Assembly: GCA_017619835.1 (NCBI GenBank)
Contig: JAFZRN010000033.1
Span: 62,001 to 126,000 of the forward strand
DNA: 64,000 nt
Reading direction: 5' to 3'
DNA from: Eubacterium sp.
GTDB taxonomy: Bacteria > Bacillota > Clostridia > Lachnospirales > Lachnospiraceae
Both the position numbers and the translations under genes were made by a program. This document shows positions 1 through 10,665 of the stretch, one piece after another. The notes under the pieces are model-generated. The model was not told where the DNA came from and searched no databases. It saw nothing but the letters and a program-made list of their open reading frames with translations. How positions within the stretch are numbered: position 1 is the first letter of the stretch; each line of letters begins with the position of its first letter.

Positions 1-2120
1 TTTACCTCAAGTGTAATATAATCTTCATTTTCTTCTCTTATATCAATATAGTATTCTCCGTCTTCCTCAACAGTAAAATCAAGATCAATCTGCTTATTCT
101 CTCTGTAATTAGCAGTATATTCAAACTCGATTTCATCTCCGGAAGGTTTTTTTACTAAGCATCCCGAATAATTAAGAGAATATTCAGGAATCACTTCTGT
201 AATTATCTCTCCGCAGTCATTCATTTTCATTGCAAGATCATTAATGTTATCAGATACCCTGTTCTCTGAAAGTTGCTTATAATCAGTAATATCCGGATCT
301 ACACAGAATCCAAGAGGTAACGCATTTTGATTACAATATGCCAGTATCCCTTCATCGTATAGCTTTATATAGTTTGAATTATCTTCATAGGAAGTATTAC
401 CACTAATTGTGTATATATATTTAACTCCCATCAGATCATTAATAAACTCTGTCGTCTGAGAGTATTTAATTCGATTCTTCCAGGTATGATGTCCCATAGA
501 AAGTAAAAAGTCAGGAATCTCTCTGTTAACTGTACTGTTAAATACAGCAAGACCTTTCATTCCATAGAATGCATTTTCATTATCAGTCATTCCATCTGAT
601 CTGTCTGATCTATAAAATACCGTACAATCCTGCTCATCATAAAATGAATATACTGCGTCAACTCCATCCAGGAATTGTTTTACATTATCAGTTTTAAGAA
701 GATTGGAACCAAATGCAACAGATGCATTACAAATGATCTCAATAATACAAACAACAGAAAAAACTATTTTCCCAATATCTTCATTCTTTTTGTTTCCATG
801 ATAGACCAGAATAAGAATTACAGTATAGATAAAAACCAATATATAAGAGATCAGCAAAACAAAATGTGAAGAAAACGTACTGTTAAAATCCACAAAGAAA
901 TAAGACAATATCGGAAGTATCCATGATACAGCCAGTCCAATACCATATATAATTTTATTATCTCCGATATTATCAAATGCATCCTTTGCAGAGATCAGAA
1001 GAACCGCTATCAAAAGAAATGCAAACCTGTTCGGTACACCATGCTGCTTATGCATACCATGCCATACAAAATTCGCTATACTCTCGTTCATACTGATAAA
1101 CAGCAGGATAACCAGTACCGTTCTTCTAAGCTTTTCTCCCAGACTAATCTTTTTAACAGCCAGGTAGAAAACAAACAATATAACTGCGAAAAATCCGCAA
1201 TATATATTTGCGTCATAATCATCATATGAAGTGATCACCGTATCCGAAAAAATAAACTGCTGTCTGAATATCTTAAAGAAATCTCCAAACCATTCATGTT
1301 TAATAAGATCTTCACTGTTAGAAACAGTCTTTTTAAGAGCGAAAAAAGAAACAATAAGAGGAAGTGCAGCAATTCCGGCAGCAGATATAGAAGCTGATAC
1401 AAATCTGATTCCCGTTTTTAGAAATGCTTTAACTGAAACATGGTTATCAATTAAAAACCAGAGAACCAGAAATACACATATCATATAGGATATATAATAA
1501 TTGCAGTACAGACTGTAAGCCAGAAAGACAATATATAAACAAGGTTTATTACATCTGGTCAATCTGTAATACCCAAGCAAAATAAGGGGAAATACCATAA
1601 GGGAATCAAGCCACATGATTTCATACATATATGCAGCCATATAATTACTTAATGCATATCCGCAAGCTAATGCCACTGAAAAAATAACATTATACCTGTC
1701 AGATAGCTTTTCTTTTTTAGTGTATTGAGAATATTCATAAATAAAAAATCCAAATGCTCCTGCACTTATTGTGATCCTAATTGCAATCGATATAGAGATA
1801 AAAGAATTTAAACTGTCTCTTCCGAAAAAAACAACAAAAAGATTAATCGGCGATGCAAGATAATAAAAATACGAAGAAAGAAACTCTCCTCCTCCACCGC
1901 AATTCCAATAATAAAACAGACTCTCACCGGTTTTCATTTTATTCTGAAGCACAGCAAGAAGAGGCATCATCTGATGAAAACAATCTGTATTTGCAAAAGA
2001 ATAGATTCCAAAAGGAGCAACACCTTTTATCATCATAAAGATAATTGCAAAAAGCCCCACGACAGCCATGGAGCCAATTATAGTTATAAATCTTGTATTT
2101 TTATTTTCTGACATTAACAT
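1..2120 (-). CDS. YfhO-family membrane protein, partial (C-terminus beyond window)
   Basis: The reading frame is open from the left edge to an ATG at 2118-2120, with a second in-frame ATG at 2112-2114. GGAG lies just upstream and serves either start. The N-terminus has a transmembrane segment followed by PFGIYSFANTDCFHQ, the first-loop motif shared with the next two YfhO genes, then YYW and SSYFYYLASP. Near 1030-1070 the strand encodes WHGMHKQHGVPNRF, the second shared motif. YfhO proteins are polytopic GT-C-type membrane proteins; studied Firmicutes members glycosylate lipoteichoic acid with undecaprenyl-linked sugars. About 706 residues are visible. The part cut off should be the short final extracellular stretch and last membrane helix. 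It is probably co-transcribed with the YfhO gene 21 bases upstream. The exact sugar and acceptor cannot be read from the sequence. Confidence 0.88.
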   Translation of the reverse strand, partial: MLMSENKNTRFITIIGSMAVVGLFAIIFMMIKGVAPFGIYSFANTDCFHQMMPLLAVLQNKMKTGESLFYYWNCGGGGEFLSSYFYYLASPINLFVVFFGRDSLNSFISISIAIRITISAGAFGFFIYEYSQYTKKEKLSDRYNVIFSVALACGYALSNYMAAYMYEIMWLDSLMVFPLILLGYYRLTRCNKPCLYIVFLAYSLYCNYYISYMICVFLVLWFLIDNHVSVKAFLKTGIRFVSASISAAGIAALPLIVSFFALKKTVSNSEDLIKHEWFGDFFKIFRQQFIFSDTVITSYDDYDANIYCGFFAVILFVFYLAVKKISLGEKLRRTVLVILLFISMNESIANFVWHGMHKQHGVPNRFAFLLIAVLLISAKDAFDNIGDNKIIYGIGLAVSWILPILSYFFVDFNSTFSSHFVLLISYILVFIYTVILILVYHGNKKNEDIGKIVFSVVCIIEIICNASVAFGSNLLKTDNVKQFLDGVDAVYSFYDEQDCTVFYRSDRSDGMTDNENAFYGMKGLAVFNSTVNREIPDFLLSMGHHTWKNRIKYSQTTEFINDLMGVKYIYTISGNTSYEDNSNYIKLYDEGILAYCNQNALPLGFCVDPDITDYKQLSENRVSDNINDLAMKMNDCGEIITEVIPEYSLNYSGCLVKKPSGDEIEFEYTANYRENKQIDLDFTVEEDGEYYIDIREENEDYITLEV

Positions 2121-2141
2121 ATTTCTCCACAACAATATGCT

Positions 2142-4760
2142 TTAATCAACTTTATCTTTCTTTTTAGACACTAACAAAACGATTATAAATATCATAAGGC
2201 TGATAATGGATATTATGATTCCCATATATAAACCTTCGGGAATGAATCTGAAAGTCAGTTCATGTTCTCCCTCACCTATATCCAATCCCAGGAACGTCTC
2301 TGCAAGCTTTACCGTCTCCAATTCTTTTCCGTTCTCATATACATGCCAGCCTTTATCATATGGAATAGAAGTAAACAGAAGCTGGTTCTTATCAAGAGAT
2401 ACGGTTGCTTTAAAACTTGTATCTCTAAAGTCAGAAACAGTCATCTGATGCTTTGATAAGACATCATAAAAGTGCTTAAGTGCTTCTTCATCAATTTTAT
2501 AAACAAACACTTTAACCTCTGAAGTATCAGCATTATTCTGGTAAGCAATTCCGGTATTATCAGATATAATTATATCGACTTTATCATCAGGACTGATATA
2601 TCCTATCCTGTTAAAACCATTCGTCATTCGGATACTTTCCCTGATCAGTTCATCATTTACTTTTAATGATATAAAATCTTCATTATCTTCTCTCACGTCC
2701 ATGTAATACAGTCCTTCTTCTGGAGGGTTAAATGATATTGTTATATTTTTAGGCTCACCGGTTTCTGAATACTCAATTGAGAAATAATCTGTATCACCAA
2801 TACCGAGTTCACATCCCGTATATCCAAATTTATACTCAGGAATGACACTCGATATCAATTCTATACCACCTGCCATTTCCGAAGAAAGCATATTAATATT
2901 TTTTGACATATCATAAAAGTCCTGATATGCAAAATTCTTTAATCGGCTATCAACACCATATCCGAGTGAAAGCGGATATTTATTCTGATACAGACTGAAC
3001 ACATCATCATAATATATCTTTTCATAATTGGTGTTATCTTCATATAAGGAATCTACAGAATAAGCATATATATACTTCACATTCAGAATATCATTAAGAA
3101 TATCATTCACCTGATAATTGAGTACACAATTAATTCCTATATGTGCTCCCATAGCCTTCATAAATAATGTAACATTTCCATTAACTGTACTGTTAAACAC
3201 GCCCACACCATTCATTCCATGATAAGCATTCTCATTATATATTATACCCTCGTTGATATCGGATCTATAAAACTCATCAGAATCTTTAATATCATATACT
3301 TCATCAATATGATCCACAAATGTATTCAAATTATATATATTTATCAATTCGACATTTAAAATCAGGAACGCATTAAAACATAACTCAATAATCATTATTG
3401 AAGATAAAACTACATTGCTTAATTTTTTTATCCTGCCATCTTTCATCGAGATGACACAAGTCAATACTGAATATATCAATATAAGAATCTCAGTTAATAG
3501 AATCAGCTCATAAGAAGAAATCGAACTGTCAAAATCAATAAAAATATAAGAAATGACAGGTAAAAGCATGGCAGGAATCATACCAATGATGATAGTCTTA
3601 CCATTATTCTTAACATGATCAATACAATCTGAAGCAACATATAAAAGAAGAAATACAAATAAAAACGCAAATCTGTTCGGCACACTATGCTGTTTATGAA
3701 AACCATGCCATACGAAATTAAGAATGCTTTCATTCATGCTGATCAGAAGCACTAACATTAATACTATAGTCTTTATTTTTTTTGAGAGACTTATGTCTTT
3801 AATAAAACAATATACAAAGATAAACAGCAACGCAAATGTACCACAATAAATATGTGCAACGTTATCTACAAAAGTCGCTTTATGAGAATTTGTAAAAATA
3901 AACATATGTCTTATAATAGCAAATATGTTACCAAACCACTTATGTGATATCATTTCCTCATTTACAGATGCGGTTTTGGTTAATCCTATATATGAAGGGA
4001 TAATGGCAATCGCAGATAAACCGGCCGATAGGATTGAAAAAAACGAAAATCTGAGACCTCTGGATATAAAATCTTTAATATCTTTATATTCATCAACCAG
4101 AAACCATAGTACCAGAAAAAGACATATGATATACGATATGTAATAATTACAATAAAGGCTGTATGCAAGAGAAATTACATATAAAGCAGGCTTCTTTTCA
4201 TTAACCAGCCTGTCAAATCCAAGCATTATAAGCGGAAAAACCATAAGACTGTCTAGCCAGAAAATAAAAATATAGTAATTACACATATAGCTGCTTAAGG
4301 CGTAAGCAACAGAAAATGCCACATACATCGGCTTATTCTCGATCACCCCATTTCTTCTCGATACATAATAACCAAAAAAGCAAGCCGAAAGGGAGATTTT
4401 TAAAGCTATCATTATCGATATAAATGCGTTGATATCACTTTTTCTACATAAAACAACAAGCAGATTAAACGGAGAAGCAAGGTAATAGAAATAAGACGGA
4501 AGATAATCCCCACCCAGACCACTATTCCAATAATACAGCATGCTTCCGCCATTCTGCATTTTATCATGCATTACGGTTAATAAGGGAAAAACCTGATGGT
4601 AAGCATCACCGGACACAAATGACTTATTACCAAAAGGAGTAACTCCAAACATGACCATAAAAATGAGCATAAAAAAACCAACAATTATCATACTGATGAT
4701 ACTTGTGGAGTTAAGTCTAAAAAACCTATATATATGTTTTGATACTGCATTATCTTTCAT
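2142..4760 (-). CDS. YfhO-family membrane protein (putative GT-C glycosyltransferase)
   Basis: The protein has 872 residues, normal for YfhO. A first membrane helix (about residues 19-39) is followed by TPFGNKSFVSGDAYHQ; Asp52 is in the position expected for a GT-C acidic residue. About twelve further hydrophobic helices run to about residue 460, with the family motif HGFHKQHSVPNRF near residue 360. A long extracellular domain follows (about 480-845). It ends in the conserved segment IPYDKGWHVYENGKE near 800 and a last helix at about 850-865. A role in transferring lipid-linked sugar to a wall polymer or other surface acceptor is inferred from the family. The ATG at 4758-4760 is preceded by GGATGG at good spacing. 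It is divergent from the tandem YfhO gene across 99 bases and lies 21 bases upstream of another YfhO gene. Confidence 0.9.
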   Translation of the reverse strand: MKDNAVSKHIYRFFRLNSTSIISMIIVGFFMLIFMVMFGVTPFGNKSFVSGDAYHQVFPLLTVMHDKMQNGGSMLYYWNSGLGGDYLPSYFYYLASPFNLLVVLCRKSDINAFISIMIALKISLSACFFGYYVSRRNGVIENKPMYVAFSVAYALSSYMCNYYIFIFWLDSLMVFPLIMLGFDRLVNEKKPALYVISLAYSLYCNYYISYIICLFLVLWFLVDEYKDIKDFISRGLRFSFFSILSAGLSAIAIIPSYIGLTKTASVNEEMISHKWFGNIFAIIRHMFIFTNSHKATFVDNVAHIYCGTFALLFIFVYCFIKDISLSKKIKTIVLMLVLLISMNESILNFVWHGFHKQHSVPNRFAFLFVFLLLYVASDCIDHVKNNGKTIIIGMIPAMLLPVISYIFIDFDSSISSYELILLTEILILIYSVLTCVISMKDGRIKKLSNVVLSSIMIIELCFNAFLILNVELINIYNLNTFVDHIDEVYDIKDSDEFYRSDINEGIIYNENAYHGMNGVGVFNSTVNGNVTLFMKAMGAHIGINCVLNYQVNDILNDILNVKYIYAYSVDSLYEDNTNYEKIYYDDVFSLYQNKYPLSLGYGVDSRLKNFAYQDFYDMSKNINMLSSEMAGGIELISSVIPEYKFGYTGCELGIGDTDYFSIEYSETGEPKNITISFNPPEEGLYYMDVREDNEDFISLKVNDELIRESIRMTNGFNRIGYISPDDKVDIIISDNTGIAYQNNADTSEVKVFVYKIDEEALKHFYDVLSKHQMTVSDFRDTSFKATVSLDKNQLLFTSIPYDKGWHVYENGKELETVKLAETFLGLDIGEGEHELTFRFIPEGLYMGIIISIISLMIFIIVLLVSKKKDKVD

Positions 4761-4859
4761 AAAGTGCCATCCAAAAAGTGATTATAAGATGCTAAACATA
4801 TGGCTATTATATCAAATAGATGATATAATTCAAAGGAGAATTAGTGAAACGGAGGCATC
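4761..4859. promoter_or_regulatory. divergent promoter region between two YfhO genes
   Basis: This 99-base gap separates oppositely oriented YfhO genes, so it should hold promoters for both. On the + strand TATAAT occurs at 4824-4829. On the - strand TATAAT is read from 4786 to 4781. Neither has a convincing TTGACA-like -35 at 16-18 bases, so the start sites are uncertain. The + strand ribosome-binding site GGAGG is at 4851-4855. Confidence 0.4.
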
Positions 4860-7800
4860 ATGATGTCTGACATAAAAAAAACTAATAAAACTTCTGTTCC
4901 CAATGTGATCAGATTACTATTATCAGCCATAATCCCAATTATTGTAATAGTTATAAGCTTTTATATTGGTGGATTTGAACCATTTGGAAATAAAAACGTT
5001 ATCACATCAAGCAAAACCCCTGAAGAACTGTTTAAATACTATGAAATGTATGATCATTTCAAAAATAACCTTACCGATAATTTCAGTAATACTCTTGGAA
5101 CCATTCATGAATACTACTCTGATCATCTGGTTTATCTTTCCGATCCGACAAATCTGATCATATTACTTGTATCAAAGGAAAGCATACCGACAGTTATTAA
5201 TCTTCTATATATTTTAAAAATTTCTTTATGCAGCTTGTTTTTTAATATTTATCTGACCGGGAAAAAGAATGACCTGGCATTATTATCTCAAGACAATATT
5301 AAGAAGAAAAAAGTTTCTGAAAATAAAAAGAAAAAAAGTATAGTTCTTGGTGGCAATGACAATCCGGACACCCGCTTAAAAAGCTTTTTACTTGATTTAA
5401 ATCCAATAAGTATTGCCTTTTCCGTTTCATTTGCCCTTTCGGGGTATTTTCTTAGTGAGGGATACAACATCAATTATCTGTTATCCATTGCTATGCTTCC
5501 ACTAATAGCTTTGGGAATAGATAAGCTGATTTACGAAAGAAAAACTCTTCTTCTGATCATTTCTCTTTCTGTTTCCATTATTTCAAATGTATATATTTCC
5601 ATAATAAGTCTCATGCTTATTACGGTTTACTTTTTTATTGAATTATCACAGAAAAAGGACTCCCGTTTTTATCTGTCCATCAGATTCTTTTCCTCTGCCA
5701 TTATCAGCATTTTCCTTACTTCTGTAATCTGGTTTCCTGTTATTACCGGAAATACATTTAAGAATACCATCAGTCTTTCCTTTGTAAGATATGAAAAAAT
5801 AAATAATATATGGAATGTATGCAGCCAATTTATGTTTAAAGTATCTCCTTCATCACTTTCATGGTTTGATTGTGGTGTTAATCTATACATGGGAATCCTC
5901 GGAATCCTCATAGCTGCTTCTTTCTTTATCAACAACAGATTCAAAGCTCTTTACAGACTGGAATACGGAATATTCATTATATTATTATTCTTAAGTCTTT
6001 TAATCAGTAATATTAATTACCTGTTTAACGGTTTCAGAGGATTTATAAACAATACATATATATACGGATATTTTATTGTCTTTCTGGTTCTGACACTTGC
6101 ATACTGCAGTTTTTCCTCAATTAATTCGATTAATAAAGTGCTTTTTACAATAATAGCAATATTAATCTCTGTTATTATCATTCTTACAATGAAAAAAGCA
6201 GAAAGCCTGGTAAGTATCAAACCATTATTCTATTCTTTAGAAATACTTTTTGCATATTATCTCATCATACTGATCAGAATAGATAAAAGCATGACAAAAA
6301 CACTTTTTAATCTGCTTATATCTGCTATATGCATTTTCGAAATTGCAGCTACATATATACCCAATTGTTCTGCAATCGGAACTAATGCTTTTAACAGACC
6401 TACTATTGACAGTACCGAGTACAAACAATACGAAGCCTGTAAATATATTCATGATGTTGATCCTGATGCAACTATACTGGCATATGAATCTACACCATAT
6501 GATACTACTCCATTTAACATGGCTATAGAAGGCTTTGATTATGTAATAATCAGAGAAAACTATACTATGGTTGATCCTGTATTGGAATATGTCACGACAA
6601 TCAAAGAAAAAGGCATGATAATCGGAATGTCTATCTATAAGAATCCTGATGCAATTCATTCAGTTTTTTCTCAAAAAGACATAGATTCTTATATATATGA
6701 TTCAGAACATCCTTTTATTTCAGCAAATATCTTTACAAATGGATATATGAACACTAAAGATATCTTTGATATCACTGATGGAACCGTCAGTTCGGACAGA
6801 TCCTATAATGATCGTTCTGAAACATTCCATTATTCAGTTTACAGTCCCGGTGAAGCTTATGCAAAAACATATAAAACAGAATATATAGGAGATAATTCTT
6901 CAAGAAAAGAATATGATACTATTCAGAGTATTCCAGTTAACAGATTTAACAGCTATACTACGGAATTTGCTGTGCTTAATCAAGATGGATATAATAGTTT
7001 TATTAATGTGTGCAAAAAATCAAATGAAAACACACGGATATCTCCAAATAAATCAGGTAATATACAGGCATTAGATGCGGGAAGCATGATCATTCCTGTA
7101 CAGAATTCTTCCAACTTAAAAATATTTAATAATTCTAAAAAATCCAAGTTTCGTTCAGTATTACAGGGATGTATTTTACTCGGCATCGATAAAGGCGATA
7201 ATAAAATTTCAATAAACTACTCATTTATTTATTTTATAATTGGGTTCATTATCAGCGCATTATCATTTATCCTGTTTATTCTGAAAAATAAATATCTCCA
7301 AAAAAGTAAAATGAAATCATTTATCAAAAAAACAAACTGCTTTATCAAATCTAATTATGTATATATTGTAACTTTCCTTATTCTAACTATCACCTTCATC
7401 AGTGCTCAGATCATTACCGGAACTATTCCTTTCGGAAGAAAGCCTACAATACGTGATGATGCAATATCTCAATCATTTGCATATTATGTTGAAAAAGTAA
7501 GACTTGTCAAAAATGGTATGCCATTTTCATGGATAAGTAATAATATTGGTATGTCCAGAGATATTACACTCAGTTCTCTCACCTCTATTCCTATCCATCC
7601 ATGGAATTATATAAAGTATAGATTTTTACCCGAAAGTATGTATCTGTTTGATTTCACTCTGGAATTCTTCACTATATATATGCTTAATGCTCTATCAATT
7701 ATATTCTATTTAACTCACAGAAAATTTAATTCAATCAATAAAAAAGAAAAGAAATTAATTCTATTAGGAACTGTCTATGGATTATCAACTTATGCTATTG

Positions 7801-9995
7801 TTCTGTTTCAATATGAATGCTTCTTATTTCTGCTGTTTACTCCACTGATAATACTCGGAATGGAGAAAATCATTTATGAAAATAAAAAGGCACTGTATAT
7901 AGCAGCATTAGCATATATCATGCTAAATGATGCTTACTACGCTTTTCTGTTATGCGAATGGATAGTAATAATCTTTTTGACATATAATTTTGATAATATC
8001 AAACATTTCTTCAAATCTGTTTTGAGACTCGGAATAGCCTCTCTTGGCTCCGCAGGTATTGCTGCCTTCAGACTTCTTCCATACTATTTTATGACACGTA
8101 CCTCAGGATATAAGGGAAATGATACCGTCAGCATCCCGTCGATATTTGATTCATTTACTGATGCTGTCACTCTTCTTTCTGATTATCGTCCTCTAAACTA
8201 TATGAGAACAATGTCTGATTCGGATTATAAATCAGCAACATATATAAGTATGATCACTCTGATTGTTGTTCCGCTCTATATGATCAGTAAGAGTATCCGA
8301 TTATCAAAGAGAATAAAAAACCTGTTACTGGTGCTTTTGTTAGTCATCTCATTTAATAACAAGCTGCTGAACTATGTTTTCCATGGGATGCACTACCAAA
8401 CACTTGTTCCAAACCGATTTGCTGCTGTATTGGTATTTATACTTGTATGTATGACTGCGGATGTCCTTCTTAACTATAAAAACTATAAATCCACTCATCT
8501 GCTTATTACAGCCACGGTTATTACTGTTATATATACTGTAATACATATAGCATATCGTGACATCAACATACTTAGTTCCAAGCTTGGATTAGTTTTACTT
8601 ATACTTATTTCAATTATTCAGATTGCAAATGCATTAGCTGAAGAAAAGCAGAAAGACATCAAAAATATCTGCTATAAGCTGATGTGTATCCTCATGATAA
8701 TAGATGTATTATCCAACAGCCTGTTTTTGTTCAACTACAACATAGGATCACAAAATAAGATACTGACTCAGGCTTCATATATCAACAACCTGACTTCTCA
8801 TTTTGAAGACATTACCAAACCATTTACAGGAAGCGTATATCTGAACAATACAAACCAGAATATCGCATGTATGACTGATATTCAGTCTCCTGAATTCTTC
8901 TACTCCGGAGCATCGTCAGAAACACTTGATTTCTATAATAAATACAATATTCATAACTCACTTAACACATCATACTATGGTACCGGTAATCCTCTTGCTG
9001 ACATGATGATGCATACAAAATATCATATTGAAGATACCTATCAGGATGCCCATATAACATGGTATCCTCTTGTTAAAAGTGTAAATAACATGAATGTATA
9101 TGAGAATCCATATAGTCTTCCGCTTGGATTCGTGATTTCTGAGGAAACCAGTTCCGATCTTTCAAACTGGGATAAAGTATATGAGCCTACAGCAGAATAT
9201 AAAAACGTATTCGAATATCAGAATGCATTTGCCCAGGCGTATGGAACAGAAAAATTGTATGATTCAATCAAGATCAAAGAGGTTAATATATTCTACAGAC
9301 ATTTGTCATTATTTGAAATGTACAATATGGATAAGCTTTTGGTTATTTCTGATAGAAATGATATCGAAAAACCATGGAGAACATATTACTGTATCAATAA
9401 GATCAAAAGTTCTTTCAGCAGTCAGAAATCATCCTATTATATACCGGTAACAGTACATATAAATACTACTGATCTGACACCAGGGACATATTATACATGT
9501 ATGAATGATTATATATTGTACTTATGTGATATCACCGAAGAAGATGTAAAGAACAGCGTTTCACTAGATTTAAATATTGATATACCATCAGATACCAAAC
9601 CTAAAATTAGTAAACTAAGGGATTCCTTCTCAATAGCAAAGCTTAATAAGGACGTTCTGAATTCTATACATAATACTCTTTCACAAAGTACATTATCAGA
9701 TATATCTACGAACGGACAACGTATCAATGCCAAGTTAAATGCATATGAAAACGGAAAACTATATATTGGGCTCCCCTACTCTGCTAACTGGAAGCTATAT
9801 ATTGATAACAAAGAAACGGCTCTTAATCAATATATCGGTGGTATGGGCGCTGATGTAACCAATGGAAATCATAGCATTGTATTAAAATATCATCCTCCGG
9901 GATTATTTACAGGGATAGCAATTTCAATCATATCAATAATATCCGCAATATTATTATATATATTAGCAAACAAAAAGTTGAAAAAGAAACAATAA
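4860..9995 (+). CDS. tandem (two-unit) YfhO-family membrane protein
   Basis: At 1711 residues this is about twice a normal YfhO, and it reads as two YfhO units in one uninterrupted frame. Unit 1 (about 1-800) starts GGFEPFGNKNVITSS, has about a dozen helices, an extracellular domain and a terminal helix near 797. A Lys-rich stretch (about 820) leads into unit 2, which starts GTIPFGRKPTIRDDAISQSF near 860, carries HGMHYQTLVPNRF near 1180, and ends with LPYSANWKLYIDNKE and a final helix. Unit 1 lacks both the acidic first-loop motif and the PNRF motif, so it may be catalytically inactive and serve a structural or acceptor-binding role (inference). Unit 1 also has a Lys-rich cytoplasmic insertion at about residues 145-165. 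Two adjacent ATG codons at 4860 and 4863 follow GGAGG. An enzyme with two acceptor or donor sites is an alternative. Confidence 0.85.
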   Translation: MMSDIKKTNKTSVPNVIRLLLSAIIPIIVIVISFYIGGFEPFGNKNVITSSKTPEELFKYYEMYDHFKNNLTDNFSNTLGTIHEYYSDHLVYLSDPTNLIILLVSKESIPTVINLLYILKISLCSLFFNIYLTGKKNDLALLSQDNIKKKKVSENKKKKSIVLGGNDNPDTRLKSFLLDLNPISIAFSVSFALSGYFLSEGYNINYLLSIAMLPLIALGIDKLIYERKTLLLIISLSVSIISNVYISIISLMLITVYFFIELSQKKDSRFYLSIRFFSSAIISIFLTSVIWFPVITGNTFKNTISLSFVRYEKINNIWNVCSQFMFKVSPSSLSWFDCGVNLYMGILGILIAASFFINNRFKALYRLEYGIFIILLFLSLLISNINYLFNGFRGFINNTYIYGYFIVFLVLTLAYCSFSSINSINKVLFTIIAILISVIIILTMKKAESLVSIKPLFYSLEILFAYYLIILIRIDKSMTKTLFNLLISAICIFEIAATYIPNCSAIGTNAFNRPTIDSTEYKQYEACKYIHDVDPDATILAYESTPYDTTPFNMAIEGFDYVIIRENYTMVDPVLEYVTTIKEKGMIIGMSIYKNPDAIHSVFSQKDIDSYIYDSEHPFISANIFTNGYMNTKDIFDITDGTVSSDRSYNDRSETFHYSVYSPGEAYAKTYKTEYIGDNSSRKEYDTIQSIPVNRFNSYTTEFAVLNQDGYNSFINVCKKSNENTRISPNKSGNIQALDAGSMIIPVQNSSNLKIFNNSKKSKFRSVLQGCILLGIDKGDNKISINYSFIYFIIGFIISALSFILFILKNKYLQKSKMKSFIKKTNCFIKSNYVYIVTFLILTITFISAQIITGTIPFGRKPTIRDDAISQSFAYYVEKVRLVKNGMPFSWISNNIGMSRDITLSSLTSIPIHPWNYIKYRFLPESMYLFDFTLEFFTIYMLNALSIIFYLTHRKFNSINKKEKKLILLGTVYGLSTYAIVLFQYECFLFLLFTPLIILGMEKIIYENKKALYIAALAYIMLNDAYYAFLLCEWIVIIFLTYNFDNIKHFFKSVLRLGIASLGSAGIAAFRLLPYYFMTRTSGYKGNDTVSIPSIFDSFTDAVTLLSDYRPLNYMRTMSDSDYKSATYISMITLIVVPLYMISKSIRLSKRIKNLLLVLLLVISFNNKLLNYVFHGMHYQTLVPNRFAAVLVFILVCMTADVLLNYKNYKSTHLLITATVITVIYTVIHIAYRDINILSSKLGLVLLILISIIQIANALAEEKQKDIKNICYKLMCILMIIDVLSNSLFLFNYNIGSQNKILTQASYINNLTSHFEDITKPFTGSVYLNNTNQNIACMTDIQSPEFFYSGASSETLDFYNKYNIHNSLNTSYYGTGNPLADMMMHTKYHIEDTYQDAHITWYPLVKSVNNMNVYENPYSLPLGFVISEETSSDLSNWDKVYEPTAEYKNVFEYQNAFAQAYGTEKLYDSIKIKEVNIFYRHLSLFEMYNMDKLLVISDRNDIEKPWRTYYCINKIKSSFSSQKSSYYIPVTVHINTTDLTPGTYYTCMNDYILYLCDITEEDVKNSVSLDLNIDIPSDTKPKISKLRDSFSIAKLNKDVLNSIHNTLSQSTLSDISTNGQRINAKLNAYENGKLYIGLPYSANWKLYIDNKETALNQYIGGMGADVTNGNHSIVLKYHPPGLFTGIAISIISIISAILLYILANKKLKKKQ

Positions 9996-10006
9996 TGTAT
10001 TACAAT
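9978..10006 (+). promoter_or_regulatory. efp promoter
   Basis: TTGAAA at 9978-9983 and TACAAT at 10001-10006 are separated by 17 bases. Each matches the sigma-A consensus at five of six positions. The -35 overlaps the last codons of the tandem YfhO gene, so efp has its own start and need not depend on read-through. The efp ribosome-binding site GGAGG is at 10041-10045. Confidence 0.7.
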
Positions 10007-10053
10007 GTTTAGTGGTTTATTATGATAAAAATGAAATATAGGAGGCAATTTTA

Positions 10054-10611
10054 ATGATATCTGCAGGTGAATTTAGAAATGGAGTTACTGTCGAAATTGA
10101 AGGCAGCATATTTCAGATAATCGAGTTTATGCATGTTAAACCCGGAAAAGGAGCTGCATTTGTAAGAGCTAAGCTTAAGAATATCAAGAATGGTGGTGTA
10201 GTTGAAAGAACTTTCAGACCTACTGAGAAATTTGAAACAGCTCATATTGAGAAGAAGGATATGACTTATTCATATAAGGATGGAGAACTCTACTACTTCA
10301 TGAATCCTGATACTTATGATATGATACCTGTAAGTGAAGCTATCATCGGTGATGATATGAAATTCGTTAAAGAAAACGAAGTATGTAAGCTTCACTCACA
10401 TAACGGTGAAGTATTCACTATCGAACCACCTATCAACGTAGTTCTTGAAGTTACTGAGTGCGAACCCGGTGTAGCAGGAAACACAGCAACTAATGCTACA
10501 AAACCATGTACAGTGGAAACCGGTGCTACTCTTCAGGTACCACTCTTCGTTAATCAGGGCGATTCAATCAAGATTGATACACGTACAGGTGAGTATGTTT
10601 CAAGAGCCTAA
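10054..10611 (+). CDS. efp: elongation factor P
   Basis: This 185-residue protein is full length for EF-P, which enters the ribosomal E site and relieves stalling at polyproline stretches. The three beta-barrel (KOW-like, central and OB) domains are all represented. The conserved loop [14 protein letters not shown] presents Lys32, the residue that is modified post-translationally in many bacteria. The C-terminal ends with the standard signature around [17 protein letters not shown]. The start follows GGAGG with an 8-base gap. It is a single-gene transcription unit, with its own promoter overlapping the upstream gene and a strong terminator downstream. No gene for a known EF-P modifying enzyme is visible nearby. 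The identification is secure. Confidence 0.98.
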   Translation: MISAGEFRNGVTVEIEGSIFQIIEFMHVKPGKGAAFVRAKLKNIKNGGVVERTFRPTEKFETAHIEKKDMTYSYKDGELYYFMNPDTYDMIPVSEAIIGDDMKFVKENEVCKLHSHNGEVFTIEPPINVVLEVTECEPGVAGNTATNATKPCTVETGATLQVPLFVNQGDSIKIDTRTGEYVSRA

Positions 10612-10634
10612 AAATCTTTTATAACTATTAGATT

Positions 10635-10665
10635 AATAGCCTTCCCTTCGGAAGGCTATTTTTTT
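10635..10665 (+). terminator. rho-independent terminator of efp
   Basis: A perfect 11-bp stem (10635-10645 with 10650-10660), loop CTTC, followed by a run of T at 10659-10665. It lies 24 bases after the efp stop codon and separates efp from the convergent acyltransferase gene. Confidence 0.92.

Noticed and set aside
4860-9995. Two YfhO genes joined by a sequencing error
   Set aside because: The frame is continuous through a proper membrane helix and Lys-rich linker, with no sign of a shifted or broken frame at the join. It is best read as a genuine fusion.
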